64,000 nt of DNA from Dendrolimus kikuchii. Its lineage: Eukaryota > Arthropoda > Insecta > Lepidoptera > Lasiocampidae. The stretch is from assembly GCA_019925095.2 (NCBI GenBank), contig CM034389.1:17161435-17225434 (forward strand), given 5' to 3'. The notes below the pieces were generated by a model that was not told the DNA's origin, made no database searches, and saw nothing but the letters and a program-made list of their open reading frames with translations. Both the position numbers and the translations under genes were made by a program. Shown piece by piece: positions 1 to 12,500 of the stretch (positions are counted from its first letter, which is position 1; the number at the start of each line of letters is the position of its first letter).

Positions 1-1214
1 TCTTTTGACTTATTGTTTTGCAAGATGAAATAATAAATAACTTTTAGCAGTTAAACTTGTTTATTTACTTAAACACTTATTAATAATAATTTAGGACATA
101 TTATATAATCTTTTCAGAAATGTTCAGTTTTATCTTTTTCTTTTTTCTGCAGGCTAGCATTTGGTTTTTTCTATACATAAAGTTTTCATGTAAATTGCAG
201 TGGATAAGTCATAAAATCCTATGATCAAGCATAACCCTTGCTTATGCAGAAAAGTTGTTGCTAATTTTTTCTGAACCTGAAAAAAAATAATATAAAGTGT
301 CTATTTAATTACTCGCATAGTCCTTATTTAACTCATAATTTTTCATATTAGTAACTATGTTACACATCAAAATCATATTATTAAGAGATTTACAATCATT
401 AAGGTATTTGTCACAAATCTTCATATTCCATGAAATTCTTCAAGCCATAGATGTGCTTAATTAATCACTTTTAAGCCGGCAAGTGAATATATTTAAGACT
501 ACTGGAGAGTTTCATATTTTCCGGTAATTTGTTGTATAAGATCAGATCCATAACATACATTAGCAATCAAACACACTATCTAACCGCCAGGGCAGTGGGG
601 CAATGTCTGTTCCTTTATTTGTATGAGATACTTTACTTGTATTATAGATTATTAAGAAAGTAATATAGGTTGCTGATTTATTGATTGTACCAAATTATCA
701 AATAAGTAATTAATATTATTTTAAACAGTTTCTAATGAATGAGTGAGACATGTAGCTATTTTTCTATAAATAGGTGCACATTTTAGATGAATTTTGACTT
801 CAACACAAAGTATACTTACATCAATCATATATTAACTAATAATTAACATTACTGATTTCTTATATGGATGAAATTTACAGACAGGAATAGTAATATACTA
901 CACAGGTTCTAAAAGGAAAGAAGGAAGGAAGATCTATGGACGAACATGTTGAATTTAGAAACCTTCACAAAACTACTTACATCAGGATTTTAGCTCCTCT
1001 TATTTCTCCAATATGTACTACGAGTATAGCTATGTACTCTAATAACATTACATGTTAGGTAGGTTTAGCGTATCAGCCTTTACAAAATTAACACTCCTAT
1101 TTGAAGATCCGGCCATGTTTAGAAAGAGAAAATATTTAATACATTTTCATTAATAAAACAGTTCACTTTTTTGTCGGATGACTTTAGAAGATTTTTCTAA
1201 GGACGAAATTAATG
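1..1214. repeat. Old duplication, copy A (left part of the pair A/B)
   Basis: This stretch aligns by eye along its whole length with 2527-3841. Both open with TCTTTTGACTT, share the run TTTAGCAGTTAAACTTG, and end at TCTAAGGACGAAAT. The copies differ by many substitutions and indels, so the duplication is old. No coding frame is visible. Copy A may begin before the window. Confidence 0.75.
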
Positions 1215-2526
1215 GGGATTGTTCACTTTTTTTCAATTTAGCTATTTGAAAAATCATTTCGAGGAATAGTCTTCCTAATCATTTCTGTCTAGTTAAAATT
1301 CAAAAAAACGTACAATCCCCTTGTATTTTGAAAGAAATGTGTTTGACCTTTGTTTGACCTTACTAAATCCTATGACGTCATTAGCATCTGGTGAAATGCA
1401 TATGAATACCGTAGCCATTCAGTTTTAAAACACAAAACGACCGACATTTTCCTTTTTATGTCATTGTTATGTCATACAACATAACATAAACAAACATTTC
1501 ATTCGACGTATTCCAGAATAAAATTATGTAAATTAGCTCTTCAGACCAATATTTAGTAAATATCTGTATACTAAATACTTAAATATGATCTTAAACTAAA
1601 AGTCAAAGAAAAGTGCATTATGTAAACGAGCGTTTTCGTAAACTGCGGTTGGAACGATGTCGAAACCTTTTCAAGAGATACGATCCAAAAGTAACCTGTT
1701 TACCAATAAGAAGATCATCATAGTGGAAGAAAAGTTTAATACGGTAATACGCCTTACGCCAGAAGTTAATGCGTTCAGCCTTCTGTACACAATGTCAACC
1801 ACATTCATCATCAGGAAGTGTAATGGTTTGATGAGGTGTTTCCTACGAGGAGGTCACTTCAAGGCGCAACATTTCCAAAATCACATATAGGAAGCAACGA
1901 TTTAACCATTAAGTGATACTCTATTCCCTGGATAGCAGTGGATTTTCCAACAGGACTGCACCCTCCCATAAAGCTAAGTCTATCTAAAGTTGGTTGCTAA
2001 CCAATTTGCCGGGCTTTGTTCGGAGCGAAGATTGGCCATTGTTGAACTCTGACTTGAATTCTTTGGATTATTCTTTATAAACTGTATTAGAGCTAATGGC
2101 ATACAGCAAAATTTACTAGAACCTGAATTTATCTCAAGCAAGCCCATACCAATAAATCAAAAATTATTCCTATTGAAATGATTTGAACCACCACAGAAGA
2201 ATGGCCCACACCTTTAAAGCTTATTAATTAATTAATTGAAAACAAGGATGGCTATTTTGAATAATTTAATTTTATATATACATAAATCTAGATGTTAGTA
2301 GTTATAATTCATGTAAACAATTATGAATATTTAACATTCCTCCATAAAATATTTCAGTTTTATTTTGTCTGAAGACTTATGAACATACATATAAGATAAT
2401 GACTATATAGCTTAAGAGTTCACATTAAGAGTTATAAGAATGCGATGATTTTCTATACTGAATACAAACTATTGTGAGTTATAAATATGTGAGTGCCATA
2501 TATTTATATATAAATTGATTGATATA
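1215..2526. other. Unassigned spacer between duplication copies
   Basis: No recognised gene or element. It opens with GGGGATTGTTCA, whose inverse TGAACAATCCCC closes the tandem units at 5243 and 6249. A 77-codon open frame at 1657-1890 shows no recognisable domain and is not called as a gene. Confidence 0.4.
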
Positions 2527-3841
2527 TCTTTTGACTTGTTATTTTGTAAGATGAAATATTAAATAACTTTTAGCAGTTAAACTTGTTTATTTACTTAAAA
2601 CACTTATTAATAATAATTTAGGACATATAATCTTTTCAGAAATGTTCGGTTTTATCCATTTCTTTTTTCTGCAGGCTAGTATTTGGTATTTTCTAATGCT
2701 CGAATGATGAGTATTTGGTATTTTCTCTATGTTTTTAAAATTTTCATGTAAACTGCAGCGCATAACTCATATAAAGTTCTATGTTCAAGCATAACCCTTG
2801 CTTGTACAGAAAAGTTGTTGTTGTTAGTTCTTTCCAGATGACCTGAAAAAACAATTTATATAAATTGTCTGTTTAATAATTTGCATAGTCATTATTTCAC
2901 TCAAAAATCTACATATTAGTAACTATGTTACACATCAAGATTATTAAGATAGATAAGATATTATTAACAGATTTACAATGAATAAGGTGTTTGTCACAAA
3001 TCTTTATATTCCATGAAATCCTTCAAGCTTTAGAAGATGTGCTCGATTAGCCACTTTTTAAGCTGTATGTGTAAGTGAATATATTTAAAACTACTAGAGA
3101 GTTTAATATTTTCCAGTAAGTTGTTGTATATGGTCAGACCTATAAGATACCTTAGAAATCAAACACACTATACAATGGTCAGGACAGTGGTGCAATCCTA
3201 TGTCTGTTCCTTTATTTGTATGTATTTATATGAGATACTTTACTTGTATTATAAATTAATAAGAAAGTAATATAGGTTGTTAGTTATTTGATTGTACCAT
3301 ATTATCAAATAAGTAATTAATATTATATTAATCGTTTTCTAATAATCGGTCAGTTTCTAATTAATTAGTGACACTTTTGAATAAAACAGGTGCACATTTT
3401 AGACGAATTTCGACTCCAACACAAAAAATACATCTATCATCATCTATCAGTTAAATAAGTAATTAATACTACTGGTTTTATTACATGAATGAAATTTATA
3501 GACAGTAATAGTAATAAAATACACAAGTTCTAAAAGGAAGTAGCGGCGTCTGATGAAATCTTGATATGGACGAACAGGATGAATCTAGACACGTTCCCAA
3601 AACTACTTACATCAGGATTTTAACTCTTATTTCTCCAATATTATGTACTGGAAGCTATGTACGCTAATAACATTACATTGTCAACTTTAGGTAGGTTTTG
3701 CGAATCAGCTTTTACAAAGTTGACACTCGTATGCGAAGATCCGGCCATGTTGACAAAGAAAATATTTCAAATATTTTCAATAATAAAACACTTCACTTTT
3801 TTGTTGCATGATTCCAAAATTATTTTCTAAGGACGAAATGA
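2527..3841. repeat. Old duplication, copy B
   Basis: Direct, diverged copy of 1-1214, offset by about 2.5 kb. It is slightly longer because of small insertions such as the repeated ATTTGGTATTTTCT near 2690-2725. No coding capacity is seen. Confidence 0.75.
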
Positions 3842-5243
3842 ATTGTAATTAATAATATTAGCATTCAGAAACGTCGCATTAACCACTGATCTGAATCCGA
3901 TATACCCAATGTTGCTAATAATGAAATCACAAAAATTTTGAATTTTTGTAGATAGACACACGTGTGTAAATGAAACTAACTCCCAACGCATTGACTGAAA
4001 AAAGGCTTTATCGAACGTCGCAATGATTTTTGAAGTTAAAAACTTCTGTGGGCACTTTTGGGGTGGGGAAAATGCACTGAATCCCGTGACCGTCACTCTG
4101 AGATACTAAGATACTAAGTTTTTACCTCTGAAGTGCCGTCCCAACATCTGAGAGATTTTTAAGTCTTACTAACGACACCCCCCCCCCCCCTCCCCTTAAT
4201 TGAAACTGACAATACAACCTTTTTATTCTAACTGTATTGACAACATCATTGGATAATGAATCATGTATAGGCCAGAGATTAAAAATGATAACCTAAATGT
4301 GATACCAAATCAAAGCATTTTAATGGTCAAACGTTTTAATTGCGAAAAGAATACTTTATTACAAATAAAGAAAGTAATGTCATTGCGATGTCTAATAGAA
4401 TAACTGGAATTTTTGCCTGGTAATCAATGAATTACAATATTACTTCGTAATACCGAAGTAAGAAAGAGAGTTGGTCTGAAAGAGTGTCGGGGTGAAGGTA
4501 AGGAAAGGAATGCTCCGGTGGTTCGGCCATGTAGCAAGAATGCATGATGAAAGAATGACTAAACAGATATACAATGCAAAAGTGGATGGATGCAGAAGTC
4601 GTGGAAGGCCACGACACACCTTCCATGACCAAACTGATCGTATACTAGCAGAAGGTGATGGCAGGAGCCTTAAGAACAGACGAGCGTGCGTGACAAGAGC
4701 TATGAATGTCAAAGAAGCAAGTGAGGTGTGTAAAAATAAGCCTGAATTGCGCTCTGTTGTTCGTGCCTACCTCGCAAGGGAACTGGCGTGAAGCTATGTA
4801 TGTATGTATGTAATCAATGAATGGTATCAAATTATAGCTGTATATTTTTCAATATAAGCTCTGTAAGATTGATTTTTCACTAAAGGTCACTTTATATAAT
4901 TTACCGATAACTTTAGAAAATAATAATAGTTGAACACGAAAAATTATAAACATAGCGACAAAATTGCTAAGCTGGCCATACTAAAATGATCACGATATGT
5001 CATAATGAATAATGACAGTAACATTTAAATAGTAGCACAGATTAATATGATTATTTTCGTTTTATAGGCAAAGGAATTAATGTAAAGTTGTCCCCAATGA
5101 CGTCATCGGATAATTTGTTTAAAAATCGAATTAAAAAAGAACTAAATCTTAAAACACAAAAATATTCAAATTAGTATCTTAAAATACCCTATTTTACGTA
5201 ATAAAAATATAAAATCAAAGGGTAATTTTTTTTGAACAATCCC
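3842..5243. repeat. Tandem unit C1 (contains a LINE insertion)
   Basis: First of two head-to-tail units. Both start with ATTGTAAT-AATAATATTAG and end with TTTTTTTTGAACAATCCCC, and both carry AAAGTTGTCCCCAATGACGT (5088 and 6092). C1 is about 400 bp longer than C2, mainly because of the RTE-type insertion at 4433-4809. A C-run lies at 4178-4190. Confidence 0.8.
4433..4809 (+). mobile_element. RTE-type LINE, 5'-truncated 3' end with target duplication
   Basis: It encodes the C-terminal tail of a LINE reverse-transcriptase ORF (4492-4791; motifs RKGMLRWFGHVARMHDERM, GRPRHTFHD and VRAYLARELA) and ends in (TATG)n. The perfect 13-bp repeat GTAATCAATGAAT flanks it at 4420-4432 and 4810-4822. The paralogous unit C2 has an uninterrupted site, so this is a datable insertion by target-primed reverse transcription. 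About 13 bp of filler (4433-4445) precede recognisable element sequence. The same family recurs at 16490, 41213, 42272, 46123, 47192 and 58151. The clade name RTE is inferred from this tail type and was not tested. Confidence 0.9.
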
Positions 5244-6249
5244 CATTGTAATGAATAATATTAGAATTTAGAAATGCTGCATTAACTGCCGATCTAAAGC
5301 CTAAATACCCAATGTTGCCAGGTTGCTAATAGTGAAATGACGTACACACGTGTGTGTAGGAAAGTAACTCCCAACATATTGACTTAAAAAAGACCTTATC
5401 GAACGTCGCCATGATTTTTAAATTGAAAACTTCGGTAGATACTTCTAGGATGGGGAAATGCACCGAATTCGCACGATCGTCACGCTCAGATACCAAGTTT
5501 TTATCTCTGAAGTGCAGTCCTAACGGCTGATTTTTTTTTAAAGGTCTGACTAATAATACTCCCCCCCGCCCCCCCTCAATTGAAACTGACAATACAACCT
5601 TTTTATTTTAACTGGATTGACAACATCATTGGATAATGAGACTATGTCTATGTATCAGACATTAAAAATGATAACACAAATGTGATACCAAATCAAAGTA
5701 TTTTAGTGATCGAATGAGCTTTATCTGTTGTAATCGCCGAAAGAATACTTTATTACAAATTAAGAAAAGTAATGACATCGCAATGGTGTCTAATAGGTAA
5801 TTTATGCCTGATTATCAATTAATGGTATTCAGTCTAACTGTACATTATTCAGTTTAAGTTATATTATATTGATTTTTCACTAAAGGTCACTTTAAATAAC
5901 TTAACGGTAACTTTAGAAAATAATAAATGTTGAACACCAAAATATATAAAATAAATCTACCGATAAAATTGCTAAGCTGGCCACACTAAAATGATTACGA
6001 TGTGTCATAATGAATAATGACAGTAACATTTAAATAGTAGCACAGATTAATATGATTATTTTCTTTTTATAGGCAAAGGAATTAATGTAAAGTTGTCCCC
6101 AATGACGTCATCGGATAATTTGTTTAAAAATTGAATTAATAAAAAACTAACTCTTAAAACACAAAAATATTCAAATTAGTATCTTAAAATACCCTATTTT
6201 ACATAATAAAAATATAAAATCAGAGGGTAATTTTTTTTGAACAATCCCC
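5244..6249. repeat. Tandem unit C2 (empty-site copy)
   Basis: Second tandem unit, colinear with 3842-5243 but without the LINE. It continues directly through the insertion site (TTATGCCTGATTATCAATTA near 5805). A C-rich run at 5562-5577 matches the C-run of C1. Confidence 0.8.
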
Positions 6250-6579
6250 ATTAGTAGCAATGGTTAAAGTTGGGGTACTTAAAATAGTACCTTGGGCGTT
6301 CATTTGAAGAAATTGGATTTGATGCAGGACTTTATTTACTATTTCATTAAAGTAATTTTTTTAGGAAGTGGACCGGTAGGAGGTTGTTAAGACTGGTTTT
6401 AAAGGCCCTGTAGCCAGAACGGAAAACACTAAAAAAATATTCTTGAAAAATAAAGGAATTTTGAGGTTATTAAAAAGAGATGGTTGATGTCGTAAGAGTT
6501 GATGTTAAAATTTAAATTTTCCTACAAAGCTGTCTCGAATCTTATTATATTATTATTTGAGATTATAAATAGTTCTAAA
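6250..6579 (+). other. Presumed DDX51 promoter and 5' UTR
   Basis: Short AT-rich interval between the tandem repeat and the DDX51 start codon. No clear TATA or initiator motif can be singled out. Confidence 0.3.
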
Positions 6580-9500
6580 ATGGATTTGTTTGTGTTGAAC
6601 AGGTAACTGCTTACACTTCATAATTGTTATTATTTTTGCCTTCATCACTCACTTTTTTTTATTTTTTTTTATTGCAGAAGATCAGCAGACAGGCAGACGG
6701 CCCACTTGATGGAAAGCGGCTACCATCGTCTATGGACATTTGCAACACCAAAGGTGCTACAAATGCGCTGCTGCTCTCTTAAGGGAGACTGGAACCTGGT
6801 CACTAATGCCGGAACACAACTCAAGGTTGTTATGGCGACATACTTTAGACCAGGGGTGGTAGCCATCCAGTCGGGCACATGCCCTACCACCTGGCTGTGG
6901 GTTGTTAAGTCGCCTCTTACGACAGGCCGCCCGGCCGCAGGAAATTGTATTCTTTCTTCGTTCCTGCACAGATAGATATATATTCTTCTATTTTATAATT
7001 TCAGATATAGGGATACAAGTGAAGTAGTCGATTTAATGACACAAGAAAGTGTCCATCTAGAAAAACTGAAGCAAAAAATTGAAGAAAGAAAAAAACTACA
7101 TGCTACAAATAAAGAGTCGGACATTATAATCATAAAACAACCGCAGCCCAAAGAGGATCAAAGAGATACCGAACTTAGTCTGCAGGACATAAAAATTGTA
7201 GAAGATGAAGAAAATAATAATGAGGATAGGGAACTAACAACTAGAGACAAACCTTTGAAAGAAAAATCATTATCTGAATTTAAAGTTCTAGGTACTAATG
7301 AGTTTAAGAAAAAGATAAAGGTGAGATTGAATTTTTGGCACAAACAATGTTTTTCAAAGCTGTTCTCATTTAATCATTGATTTAAATAGCAATTAATCTC
7401 AAAAGGCTATAATTTTTAAGCATAGGAATATATTGATAATTAAATTGGACCTATGAAATATTGCAAACTTGTATTTTCATGCATCCCATGCTTTTTTATA
7501 ATAATATTGTCTAAACGTCCCCACACTAAATATTTTCTAGCTTTTAGCTTGATTTGCTATCCAAATGTGTTTTTTTTAAGTACAATTTATTTTCTTGGAA
7601 GAAATGGTTGTCTTTAATTTTAAAACACTTAATATTTATTCATTAGTGATAAACAATACCATATTTTGTAATTACAGGTATCAAGAGTCTTGCCATATTG
7701 GTTATCCCATCCACTAAATGTGTCAACAGACTTGCAAAACTTATCCAAACCTATAGAAGAGGAAGATTGGCTACACAATACCTTGAGAACTACCTTGAAA
7801 AATGAAGGCCTATCGAGCTTATTTCCTGTTCAGAAGCAAGTCATACCATTTATATTGAAAGAATATAAAGTTTCACATGTATTAAGACCTCGTGATATTT
7901 GTGTTTCTGCTCCTACCGGCAGTGGGAAAACATTAGCTTTTGTTTTGCCTATTATTCAGGTAAAGATTTAATAAACCATTTGCACTGTTTTAACTGCTTC
8001 GTTTAACATGTTGGACTTGGGCTTGCATATTGTGCCTCTGTGTTGCCGTTTGCCCCTCCTGCCCTCTGATATGATGCTGATGCATGGGCCGATCATCTAC
8101 TCTCACGATAATAAAAGGTGGAGTGGCAGCACAAAAACTGTGCATCACACTCACATTTGCCACTGTTAGTTTCAATATTACAAATTAAATACTAGTAAGT
8201 ATTCTGCCATGATTATAATAATATTTTTATAATCATGGTAGAATACTTACTAGAAATAACAAAAAAGTAAATCTAAAACAGCTCCTAATACCTGAATTTC
8301 TAGTAGTACCCAGAGAGTACCACATCATTGTTTTCCCACTTTTTGATATAAAAGAGTCACTAAAAGTTATAATGAAAGTTTTATTATTAAAAAACATATT
8401 TTTGTACTGCAACATAGTCAAAATTTTAAAGTACTAAACTTCACACAAAAATGAAGGGGGCAAAAATATCCCAAATTTGGGGTGATTTTCAAAATGCTGT
8501 AACTTAAAAAAATAGTTGTGCAGCAAATTTAAAAAAAAAATATAGCTCATGTCTAATTTTTGGAAATAAAGTTCAAAAAAATTTTTTGAAAAAATTTTTT
8601 TGAGTAATTTTGAGATAACCACAGTAGAAAAAAAACATCTTGTTCTTTTTCTTTTTGATGGACTTGGAGGACTTGGAAAAAAATTCATAACTTAGCCTAG
8701 ATCAAATCATAGATCAAAAAGAAACAAAAAAAAAATAGTTTTTGTCAGTGATTTTCTCAAAATTCAAAACATCACAGGTTATGTTGAAAAAATGCACACA
8801 TGTCGTAAATGAAGCAACCTGATCCTTGCACGATGATTGATGTACTACCTACTCTGGGATAACGTTACAGATTTAGGCCATGTGGCGCAGATGTGGCGAT
8901 GGGTGTAATGTGTTATTTGTGATCTAATTGGTTTGACATTATCGCAGAGGTGGCCCCCAGCATAAAAATTGGAGTTGCTAGAGTTTAGACAAAGCGAAAA
9001 TGGCACCCCCATTATTTTCTACTTTAATTTGCCACACAGTAAATACATTTTTCTATACTATTTCCATTTCTTTATTTTCTTGATGACAATTCTAATTTGA
9101 TAGTTGTAGTGTTGTGACCAAATAAGTAATGATATTGATCGCATATATTTATTATATTTTGAACAAAGACAAATATAACAAAAACATTCAAATATATTTT
9201 TTCAAGCTGGGAACACTCAATGGCCCACCGCCATTTTGTGTTTGTTTTAATCTGTCACTTGCAACAAGACGTCGTGCTATTTAGTCACTACATTGCTGTT
9301 TACAATATTTTCCTGTAATATGGAAGGTCTCGAAAATCATAATGATATACAAAATGGGTAAACCACCTAATGATGTAGCATCATATAGACCTATTAGTTT
9401 GCTACCAGTTTTGTCAAAGGTCTGTGAGAAGATAATACTGCGTAGAATACTGCCTTTACTTACTGAATTGAAGATTATACCTGACCATCAGTTTGGCTTC

Positions 9501-12500
9501 CGGAAAAGCCATTCTACAGTGGAACAAGTACATCGAGTAGCTGACAAAATCAGAGAGGCCTTAGAAAAGAAAGAGTATTGCTCTTCAGCCTTTCTTGATG
9601 TACAACAGGCTTTTGACAAAGTGTGGCATAAAGGACTGTTATCTAAATTAAAAATGTATTTACCCCATAGTTACCATCTGCTCATGCATTCATATCTATC
9701 GGATAGACTATTCCAAGTTCAAGAATCAGAAGAAAGCTCAGAACTACATAAGATCCAAGCAGGAGTACCCCAGGGTTCAGTTTTGGGTCCAGTGCTCTAT
9801 ACTATATACACTGCAGACCTACCAGAGGTTGCTGGAGTAATGACAGCTACATTTGCTGACGATACTGCACTACTAGCCACTAGCAAGGATCTTAACTCTG
9901 CATCTGAACAGCTACAAAAAGGACTAGACGAAATATGGCGTTGGCTTAACAAATGGAAAATAAGGGCGAGTCCATCGAAATCTCTACACATAACATTCAC
10001 ATTGAGGAAAGGAGACTGTCCTCCTGTACATCTTGGAGAGAATATTTTACCACATAGTGACAGAGTTAAATATCTGGGAATGCATCTTGACCGCAGATTA
10101 ACTTGGAAGTATCATGCTCAAACCAAGAGGGACGAGATGAATCATAAGTACAAGACTATGTTGTGGTTACTTGGACGTAATAGTAAGTTGTCTATAGACA
10201 ACAAGCTGCTTATATATAATATGGTACTAAAGCCAATATGGACATATGGGATTCAAATCTGGGGTAGTGCAAGCAACTCTAACATTTCTATGATCCAAAG
10301 ACTGCAAAATGTCATACTACGCACTATCTCAGGTGTAGCCTGGTATATAAGAAACAGCGAGATTCACGAACATCTCGGAGTAAAAACAACAAAAGAAAAA
10401 ATTCGAGAACTTGCTAAGAGTTACCAATGTCGATTGGCTCTGCATGTAAATAAATTGGCAGTCAAGTTAATGCAGCGTACGTACCCATCTCGGCTGAAAA
10501 GGCATGATATCCAAAAGTTACAGGAGAGGACTTCTCCATAAAACAAAGAGTAGTGTTCTCAATGGAGAACACACTCATTAATAAAAAAAAAATTAGCACA
10601 AGCCATTCATTTAAAGTCGGGTTGCGACTGATTGTGGATATTTAAAAAAAAAAAAAAAAAAACATTGCTGTTCGCTGGGTTTTTTCACATTATCCATACG
10701 TTACATTGTGTATTTTGTGTTCCTCCGTGTTGATTGCTGCCCAGCTGTCAAATATCAAAATGCCTAAAGGATCTGTTCTGATAAGGCAGGCGAGAGAATT
10801 GGTAATTAAGGTTCGTAATTACTTTAAAGCAGAGTATCAAAATGGTGGCCCGCTATTACCACTGTCACAAGAGCGAGAGCGTGTTGCGGCCGCATTAGGA
10901 ATTAGTGGACTGTTTCGGATAAACGTAAAATATTAATGGAGCGTCACGACTATGCTATGGTTCGCTGTGAATTTTTGATCGAAGCCAGAAAGATATCAGA
11001 TTGGTCAAATGTTATTTTCACTGACGAGACTTGGTTAAAAGCAAACCACACAGTATCTAAGAACTGGACTGACGACACCGCCGCTTCCACTAGATCAGTG
11101 CCAATGGGAAAAGGTGAACGCCTTATCATATGCCATGCAGGGTCTACGAAAGGATTCGTGTCAGATGCTTTACTGGCCTTTAAATCCAAGAAAACAGTGG
11201 ACTACCAGGAAGAAATGAACGCGGAGATTTACGAAGGATGGTTTAAAGAAATTGTGCAATCTCTGGAAGAACCGTCGATAATTATTATGAACAACGCTAC
11301 ATATCACTCTAGACAAATTAATAAAATGACGCAGGCCAATAAAAAACAAGAGATAATTGACTGGCTCCAACGTCATGGCGAAAATGTGAATAATACTTTA
11401 TTAAAAGTACAATTAGTGAATATTTTAAAATCGAAAAAAAGCCTCCCTAAAAAATATATTACCGACGAAATAGCTGCCGAATGTGGTTATTGGGTTCTTT
11501 GACTTCCGCCGTATCATTGCCAATACAATGCTATAGAAGTATAGAACTAATATGGGCACAAATCAAAGGACACGCCGTTCGAAACAATACCCATCCCCCT
11601 TTTACTTTTGAAGTAACCGCCGAACACTGGGAAAAAATTGTGAGAAGAACTCAAAACATTATAGCGTCGGATTGAGAAATTCATGTGGCATTCAATAACA
11701 TAGAAGTACAGGAACTTATAATAAATGTTGGGGAGAGCTCATCGAGTGACAGTGACGATTCATCAGATTTTGATTAAGATAAATAAATAAAGAATCAACA
11801 TAATATAATTACATCCTGTAATGAAATGTAATATTAGTTAAAAAATTTGTACAAAATTATCCAGCAATAGTTTAGTTTCTTACACTTTGTAAAAAAGTAT
11901 CGGGTCTGTTATCGTGTTACGTTTATCGATAGCTCCATCCCTGTTAGTTTCTCCGACTCTGCTATGACCTTGTATGTGCCTAAGCGTCATATTTTTATTA
12001 AATAATGTATACATAATGTAAAAAAGACGCTCGTTCAAGTTTCCACAAGTGCTGTCATTGAGAAAATAAAGAAATGGAAATAGTATAGTAAATAAGAAAC
12101 TTTATATAAGATCAAAGAATAACATATTATTATTTAGTAATAAGTTTAAGAATAAAGATCAGACAAAAATGTATCCTTGCCTCTGGCAGTTTTACTTACC
12201 TAAAAGAAAAACCTCTTAATTTTCAGATATTAATGGGTGAAGTTGGTTGCTTTATCAGAGGTTTAGTGGTTTTACCAGTACAAGAATTAGCCACACAAGT
12301 TGCTAAGGTTTTTAAAAGATATTGCTTTAAAACTAGACTCAGAGTGGCCCTTTTAAGTGGTTCAGTTCCACTACAACAAGAACAACAAAAGATTGTTAAA
12401 TATAGTAAGTATTTTAGGAATAACCCACCATTTTCATTATCATAAAAATACTGTTTAGAATTTAGATAGATTACTGAAAATATTTTAATTGTATTTATAA

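Larger units (their letters stand above)
9056..12085 (+). mobile_element. Tc1/mariner-superfamily transposon, split by a Jockey LINE
   Basis: Terminal inverted repeats lie at 9056-9088 and 12053-12085 (outer end TACTATTTCCATTTC, about 33 bp, two mismatches), bracketed by TA at 9054-9055 and 12086-12087, the target duplication of this superfamily. Removing the nested LINE and one copy of its target duplication leaves about 1.66 kb, a plausible size. It encodes a damaged DDE transposase (10760-11777) and sits in DDX51 intron 3 in the gene's orientation. Confidence 0.88.

Noticed and set aside
1657..1890. 77-codon open frame beginning MSKPFQEIRSKSN
   Set aside because: No recognisable domain, no supporting splice or poly(A) context, and it lies between repeat copies. 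It cannot be told from chance.
4178..4190. C-runs at 4178 and 5562 as regulatory G-quadruplex sites
   Set aside because: Single homopolymer tracts shared by the two tandem units; nothing suggests function.
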